A DNA stretch of 12,500 nucleotides from an uncultured Lachnospiraceae bacterium. Its GTDB lineage: Bacteria; Bacillota_A; Clostridia; Lachnospirales; Lachnospiraceae. Both the position numbers and the translations under genes were made by a program. The stretch is taken from the NCBI GenBank assembly GCA_902796775.1, contig CADBQK010000048.1, positions 1-12,500 of the forward strand. Reading direction: 5' to 3'. The notes beneath the pieces are model-generated. The model worked only from the letters and a program-made list of their open reading frames with translations. It did no database searches and was not told the origin of the DNA. The stretch's first letter is position 1. Every line of letters begins with the position of its first letter. Positions 8,241 to 12,500 of this stretch are shown here, piece after piece.

Positions 8241-8246
8241 GAAAGG
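8241..8246 (+). promoter_or_regulatory. Ribosome binding site deciding the mutL start
   Basis: GAAAGG ends nine bases before ATG 8256. It directly abuts the alternative ATG at 8247, which it could not serve, so 8256 is preferred. Confidence 0.6.
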
Positions 8247-8255
8247 ATGAACGCT

Positions 8256-10286
8256 ATGAAGGCGATTAGGCTTCTGGATGAGGATACGATCAATGCGATC
8301 GCTGCCGGCGAGGTCGTTGAAAGGCCTGCTTCTGTCGTGAAAGAGCTGGTTGAGAATGCGATCGATGCTCATGCCTCAGTGATCAGTATTGAGATTGCGG
8401 GGGGCGGCATTGATCTGATTCGTGTCACAGATAATGGGGATGGGATCGCCAGAGAAGATATCCGGGATGCCTTTCAGCGGCATGCGACCAGCAAGATTAC
8501 AAATGTTATGGATCTTCTTGGGATCGGGACACTGGGCTTTAGAGGTGAGGCTCTTTCCAGTATTGCTGCGGTCAGCCGGACGGAGCTCTTGACAAAGACA
8601 AGAGACCAGATCGCCGGTATTCGCTTCCTGGTCGAGGGAGGTAAGGAGGGAGAGCTCCAGGAGGTAGCCTGTCCGGATGGGACGACGATCCTTGTGAGGA
8701 ATCTTTTCTATAATACTCCTGCGAGAAGGAAATTTCTGAAAACAGTTGTGACTGAGGCGGGATATGTGAGCGATCTGGTGTCCAGGCTGGCCCTTTCCAG
8801 ACCGGATATTTCTTTTAAGTTTTCAAGCGGCGGCCAGATGAAGTTATCCACATCCGGCAATGGCAGTCTTAAGGATGTTATCTATCAGGTTTTTGGCAGG
8901 GAAGCGGCTCTGCATCTGATTCCTGCAGAAAACAATCCGGAGTCTATGCCGGAGTGGCTGAGGATATCCGGTTTTATCGGGAAACCCATTCTCTCACGCG
9001 GCAACAGGAGCTGGGAGAACTATTTTATAAACGGACGTTACATCCGCAGTGATATCATTACAAAGGCAATCGAAGATGCTTATAAAACTTTCGTAATGAT
9101 CCATAAATTCCCATTTACGGCCCTGCAGTTTGAGATCGAACCAGAGCTGATCGATGTGAACGTCCACCCGAGAAAGCTGGAGATCCGCTTTAACCGGAAT
9201 GAAGAAATCTACTCACTGGTATATGATAGCGTCCGTACTCTGCTTCAGACAAAAGATCTGACACCGCAGGGCAGCTTTGAAAGTCCTGTGCACAAACAAA
9301 AGAATCAGAACCGGAAAGTGACAGCTGCCGACATCCCGGAACCATTTGAGGTGAAAAAAAGGCAGGAGATTGCACCTTCTGTGATAGCGGATTCATCCAC
9401 TCCCTTTTTAAAGACACAGAAAAAACCATCTTCTGCGTATAAAGAAGAGATAAGCATTGCTTCTGTGGAAAAAGGTGAAATAAGTATTTCTTCTGCGGAC
9501 AAACGAGAAGTAAGCCTTGTGCCTGTGGACAAACAGGAGAGTATCAATGATCCTTCTGACCAGACGGAAAATATCAGTACACCTGCCGGCAGTGCGGGAA
9601 GGCAGGAGAGTTTTACAGTGCAATCTGGCGGACAGGAAAGCTTCCTGGAGCTTACAGGCAGGCAGCAGAGTATTCTTCCGGATAATCTGCTGGATAAACA
9701 GGCAGCTCCCTTCTGCCGTCTGGTCGGACAGATTTTTGGAACATACTGGATACTGGAGTTTGCCGGGAAAATGTATATGATGGACCAGCATGCCGCCCAT
9801 GAAAAAATCCTCTACGAAAAGATCCGCAAAGATTTTGAGAAGGGATTCCTGGCTATACAGCATCTTACCCCTCCTGTTGTGATCACCTTATCAGCACGGG
9901 AACAGGAGATATTGAAAAACAATCAGGATCTGTTTACATCATTCGGCTTTGAGATTGAGCCCTTTGGCGGGAATGAATACGCAATTTACGGAGTGCCTTC
10001 TTATTTGTTCGGAATGAATATCCGGGATCTGTTTATTGAGGTGCTGGACAGTCTGACCCCGGAAAGAGGCAGTATAGAAGGGAGCCAGATCACCTGGAAA
10101 ATAGCCAGCATGGCCTGCAAGGCTGCCGTAAAAGGCAATCAGGTTCTGTCTGAAGCAGAAGCTCTGGCACTGCTGGATGAGCTGCGGGATTGTGACGATC
10201 CCTACAATTGTCCGCACGGCAGGCCAACGATCGTGTCATTTTCACGATATGAGATCGATAAACGTTTTAAGCGAATTCAGGATTAG
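8256..10286 (+). CDS. mutL: DNA mismatch repair protein MutL (endonuclease type)
   Basis: This mismatch-repair mediator is recruited by MutS. The 676 residues carry an N-terminal GHKL ATPase with IAAGEVVERPASVVKELVEN (E30 and N34 equivalent to E. coli E29 and N33), the DNGDGI motif (59-64) and GFRGEALSS (94-102). The C-terminal domain has the metal-dependent nicking motif DQHAAHEKILYE (510-521, matching DQHA-x2-E-x4-E), plus ACKAAVK and CPHGRPT, which complete the metal site in Bacillus-type MutL. QHLTPP at about 535 sits where that family has its beta-clamp contact. This is the incising MutL of MutH-less bacteria. ATG 8256 is chosen over 8247 for ribosome-binding-site spacing and because MKAIRLLDEDTIN matches normal MutL starts. 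The linker (about 340-480) is polar and contains a degenerate 10-residue repeat. The stop is three bases before miaA. Confidence 0.97.
   Translation: MKAIRLLDEDTINAIAAGEVVERPASVVKELVENAIDAHASVISIEIAGGGIDLIRVTDNGDGIAREDIRDAFQRHATSKITNVMDLLGIGTLGFRGEALSSIAAVSRTELLTKTRDQIAGIRFLVEGGKEGELQEVACPDGTTILVRNLFYNTPARRKFLKTVVTEAGYVSDLVSRLALSRPDISFKFSSGGQMKLSTSGNGSLKDVIYQVFGREAALHLIPAENNPESMPEWLRISGFIGKPILSRGNRSWENYFINGRYIRSDIITKAIEDAYKTFVMIHKFPFTALQFEIEPELIDVNVHPRKLEIRFNRNEEIYSLVYDSVRTLLQTKDLTPQGSFESPVHKQKNQNRKVTAADIPEPFEVKKRQEIAPSVIADSSTPFLKTQKKPSSAYKEEISIASVEKGEISISSADKREVSLVPVDKQESINDPSDQTENISTPAGSAGRQESFTVQSGGQESFLELTGRQQSILPDNLLDKQAAPFCRLVGQIFGTYWILEFAGKMYMMDQHAAHEKILYEKIRKDFEKGFLAIQHLTPPVVITLSAREQEILKNNQDLFTSFGFEIEPFGGNEYAIYGVPSYLFGMNIRDLFIEVLDSLTPERGSIEGSQITWKIASMACKAAVKGNQVLSEAEALALLDELRDCDDPYNCPHGRPTIVSFSRYEIDKRFKRIQD
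9444..9698 (+). repeat. Degenerate 30-bp tandem repeat within the mutL linker
   Basis: About eight in-frame units, mostly 10 codons long, encode EEISIASVEK, GEISISSADK, REVSLVPVDK, QESINDPSDQ, a longer TENISTPAGSAGR, QESFTVQSGG, QESFLELTGR and QQSILPDNLLDK. The common pattern is x-E-[IS]-[SF] near the start of a unit and [DG]-[KR] at its end. The first three units also resemble each other in DNA; units 1 and 2 differ at 7 of 30 bases. The repeat lies between the ATPase and endonuclease domains and does not disturb either. Confidence 0.65.
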
Positions 10287-10289
10287 GTA

Positions 10290-11261
10290 ATGAAAAAAGA
10301 ACCTTTAGTGATAATTGCCGGGCCAACGGCTTCCGGAAAGAGCAGTTTGGGTATTGCTCTGGCAAAGCGGATCGGTGGTGAGATCATATCCGCCGATTCT
10401 ATGCAGGTTTACCGGGGGATGGATATCGGGACAGCCAAGATCACAATGGATGAGATGGAGGGTATTGCGCATCATCTGATCGATGTGATGGAGCCGGAAG
10501 AGCCTTATAATGTAGCTGCGTTTCAGCAGATGGCTCAGGATGCATACAGCGGGATACGTCAAAGAGGACATATTCCGATCCTGGTCGGCGGGACCGGGTT
10601 TTATATCCAGGCCTTCCTGAAGGGTGTTAATTTTACTCCGACTGATACCGACCTTACTTACCGGGAAGAATTGATGAAGATCGCCAAAGAGGATGGCGGC
10701 CCGCAGCAGCTGTATGATGAGCTGAAGGAAAAGGATCCTGCATCTGCAGAGGCCATTCATCCCCATAACGTGAAACGGGTGATCCGTGCCCTTGAATTTT
10801 ACAGACAGACCGGGTGGGAGCTTTCCGCACATAATAGTGAAGAATCCATGCGCAAGTCTCCATACTGTTTTGCATTTTTCGTCCTGACGATGGACCGGAA
10901 GAAACTGTACGACAGGATTGAAAGACGAGTGGATGATATGCTGTCAGCCGGGCTGGCCAGTGAGGTCATTAAGCTGAAAGAACGGGGGCTGTCACGTGAA
11001 CACATTTCCATGCAGGGAATCGGTTATAAGCAGATGCTCAGCTTCCTGGACGGGGAAATCTCTTATGAACGAGCGGTTGAGCTGATCAAACGGGATACCA
11101 GACGTTTTGCAAAACGGCAGCTGACATGGTTCAGGCGGGAAAAGGATGTCATCTGGGTCGACATCGATACATTTACGGATACACAAGAGATCCTGGATTA
11201 TATGTGCAGCAGGATCCGTGAAATGACTTTGACAGAAACAAAGGAGCAAAGAGGTCAATAA
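10290..11261 (+). CDS. miaA: tRNA dimethylallyltransferase MiaA
   Basis: This enzyme transfers the dimethylallyl group from DMAPP to N6 of A37 in tRNAs reading UNN codons, making the i6A that MiaB then methylthiolates. The 323 residues match the family length. The P-loop GPTASGKS is at residues 11-18 (T13 is the conserved threonine), and SADSMQVYRGMDIGTAK at 35-50 holds the catalytic aspartate D36. LVGGTGFYIQA, MQGIGYKQML and RRFAKRQLTWFRR are further family signatures. Its ATG is three bases after the mutL stop, and only a weak AGG lies upstream, consistent with translational coupling to mutL. In many Firmicutes hfq follows miaA, but here the next gene begins one base after the miaA stop. 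Confidence 0.97.
   Translation: MKKEPLVIIAGPTASGKSSLGIALAKRIGGEIISADSMQVYRGMDIGTAKITMDEMEGIAHHLIDVMEPEEPYNVAAFQQMAQDAYSGIRQRGHIPILVGGTGFYIQAFLKGVNFTPTDTDLTYREELMKIAKEDGGPQQLYDELKEKDPASAEAIHPHNVKRVIRALEFYRQTGWELSAHNSEESMRKSPYCFAFFVLTMDRKKLYDRIERRVDDMLSAGLASEVIKLKERGLSREHISMQGIGYKQMLSFLDGEISYERAVELIKRDTRRFAKRQLTWFRREKDVIWVDIDTFTDTQEILDYMCSRIREMTLTETKEQRGQ
11248..11254 (+). promoter_or_regulatory. Ribosome binding site of the YnbB-like gene
   Basis: AAAGAGG lies inside the end of miaA, eight bases before the ATG at 11263. This supports that start and tight coupling with miaA. Confidence 0.65.
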
Positions 11262-11262
11262 C

Positions 11263-12500
11263 ATGACAGCCATCTTCAATGATCAATTAACGGAAATATA
11301 CGAAAAAATGGGCATCAGTCCGGCAGTTCTGGAATTATCGAGAGCAGCAGAGGAATCATTAAAGGAGCGTTTTTGCAGGATCGACCGGATCACGGAATAT
11401 AATCAGCTGAAGGTTCTGGATGCTATGCAGAAAAACAGGGTCAGCGAGTCTCATTTCATGACTTCCACCGGATACGGTTATAATGATGAGGGCAGGGATA
11501 ATCTGGAGAGAGTGTATGCTGCTGTGTTTCACACAGAAGACGCGCTCGTACGTCCCCACATTACCTGCGGTACGCATGCGCTTGCTACAGCTCTTGCGGG
11601 CAATCTGCGTCCCGGGGATGAGCTGCTGTCCCCGGTCGGCCCTCCCTACGATACCCTTCAGGGTGTGATCGGGATCCGGCCGGAACGGGGGTCATTAGCT
11701 GAATACGGCGTGACTTACCGCCAGGTTGAGCTGCTGCCTGACGGCAGTTTCGACTATCCGGCTATCCGCAGAGCTATTCATGACCGTACGAAACTGGTTA
11801 CGATCCAGAGGTCCAAAGGGTATCTCACCCGGCCCAGCTTTTCGGTTGAGCAGATCGGACAGCTGATCGCATTTATAAAAGATATCCGTCCTGATCTGAT
11901 CTGTATGGTAGATAACTGCTATGGTGAATTCGTCGAGGAAATAGAGCCCTGCGATGTGGGGGCTGATCTCTGTGTTGGCTCCCTGATCAAAAACCCGGGA
12001 GGCGGGCTGGCTGCCAGCGGCGGATATATCGCAGGGAAAAAGGAATATGTGGAAAATGCAGCTTACAGACTGACTTCCCCCGGACTGGGGCGTGAGGTTG
12101 GTGCTAATTTCGGGATCAACCGTTCCTTGTACCAGGGATTGTTTATGGCTCCGCAGGTTACGGCAGCCGCATTAAAATCTGCCATCTTTGCAGCCAGGAT
12201 CTATGAGGAACTGGGATTTGAAGTGATTCCGTCATCCGGGGAAGAACGATATGATATAATTCAGGCTGTGATCCTGCGCTCACCGCAGGCCCTGATTTCT
12301 TTCTGCAAGGGTATCCAGGCTGCTGCGCCTGTGGACAGTTACCTTTCACCGGAGCCCTGGCCAATGCCCGGATATGACTGTGATGTCATTATGGCAGCTG
12401 GCGCTTTTGTATCCGGCGCGTCCATCGAACTCAGTGCTGATGGCCCGCTGAAAGAACCTTACACAGCATATTTTCAGGGCGGACTCACCTGGGATCACGG
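11263..12500 (+). CDS. ynbB: YnbB-family PLP-fold enzyme (methionine gamma-lyase-like / 'aluminium resistance' family), 3'-partial
   Basis: The frame stays open to the window end, giving about 412 residues. Relatives are about 420 long, so only a short C-terminal piece is missing. The sequence resembles the family annotated as aluminium resistance protein or methionine gamma-lyase family, a fold-type-I PLP enzyme related to Cys/Met metabolism proteins. Visible landmarks are CGTHALATAL (G103-T104-H105, cofactor phosphate region), MVDNCYGEF (D217, expected to contact the pyridine nitrogen) and SLIKNPGGG with K243 as the expected Schiff-base lysine. The next stretch, GLAASGGYIAGKKEYVE, is also typical. 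There is no signal peptide or membrane segment, so it should be cytoplasmic. Bacillus ynbB lies in the same neighbourhood, just after miaA-hfq. The lyase and aluminium names rest on weak family evidence; the actual substrate is unknown. Confidence 0.88.
   Translation, partial: MTAIFNDQLTEIYEKMGISPAVLELSRAAEESLKERFCRIDRITEYNQLKVLDAMQKNRVSESHFMTSTGYGYNDEGRDNLERVYAAVFHTEDALVRPHITCGTHALATALAGNLRPGDELLSPVGPPYDTLQGVIGIRPERGSLAEYGVTYRQVELLPDGSFDYPAIRRAIHDRTKLVTIQRSKGYLTRPSFSVEQIGQLIAFIKDIRPDLICMVDNCYGEFVEEIEPCDVGADLCVGSLIKNPGGGLAASGGYIAGKKEYVENAAYRLTSPGLGREVGANFGINRSLYQGLFMAPQVTAAALKSAIFAARIYEELGFEVIPSSGEERYDIIQAVILRSPQALISFCKGIQAAAPVDSYLSPEPWPMPGYDCDVIMAAGAFVSGASIELSADGPLKEPYTAYFQGGLTWDH

Noticed and set aside
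7685..8293. 202-codon open frame on the minus strand across the mutS 3' end
   Set aside because: It lies wholly opposite mutS and the mutL start, has a composition typical of an antisense shadow and no recognisable motif.
9517..9780. Plus-strand 87-codon frame inside mutL
   Set aside because: It is an alternative frame through the repetitive linker. The mutL frame continues intact into the conserved endonuclease domain, so there is no frameshift.
11483..11668. Plus-strand 61-codon frame starting at 11483
   Set aside because: It is out of frame inside the YnbB-like gene, whose own frame has continuous family similarity there.
1..12500. CRISPR array, tRNA/rRNA genes, prophage or transposase genes
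   Set aside because: No regularly spaced direct repeats of CRISPR size, no tRNA-like or rRNA sequence in the short gaps, and no mobile-element protein motifs were seen.

Overview
The window looks like a chromosomal housekeeping segment from a Clostridia-type Firmicute, most likely Lachnospiraceae or a close relative. The evidence is moderate GC content, AGGAGG-like ribosome binding sites, a type III glutamine synthetase, a MutL carrying the endonuclease motif (the MutH-independent type of mismatch repair), and the linkage of miaB, mutS, mutL, miaA and a YnbB-type PLP enzyme. Every confident gene is on the plus strand and almost all of the window is coding.

Layout: (1) positions 2-1660 hold the 3' part of an LTA-synthase-like membrane phosphotransferase whose start lies outside the window. 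(2) 1661-3121 is miaB, whose ATG directly follows the previous stop codon. (3) A 124-bp gap precedes glnN (3246-5357), a type III glutamine synthetase. (4) A 134-bp gap, 5358-5491, holds a palindromic GAGACA/TGTCTC repeat element and a probable rho-independent terminator. (5) 5492-8209 is mutS, 8256-10286 mutL, 10290-11261 miaA, and 11263 to the window end a YnbB-family PLP-fold enzyme cut off close to its C-terminus. The gaps within the last block are 46, 3 and 1 bases, so mutS-mutL-miaA-ynbB is very probably one transcription unit.

Functionally, MutS and MutL form the core of mismatch repair. MiaA and MiaB are consecutive enzymes of the tRNA A37 pathway (i6A, then ms2i6A) and flank the mutSL pair. 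GlnN assimilates ammonia and is an unrelated insertion in this otherwise familiar gene order. The YnbB-like enzyme has no firmly known physiological role, but it commonly sits near miaA in Firmicutes. hfq, which follows miaA in Bacillus, is not at this position.

I found no convincing undescribed multigene system, mobile element gene, CRISPR array, tRNA or rRNA. The points most worth a second look are the 79-bp palindromic intergenic element between glnN and mutS, a degenerate 10-residue tandem repeat in the MutL linker, the start-site choice for glnN, and the placement of glnN.
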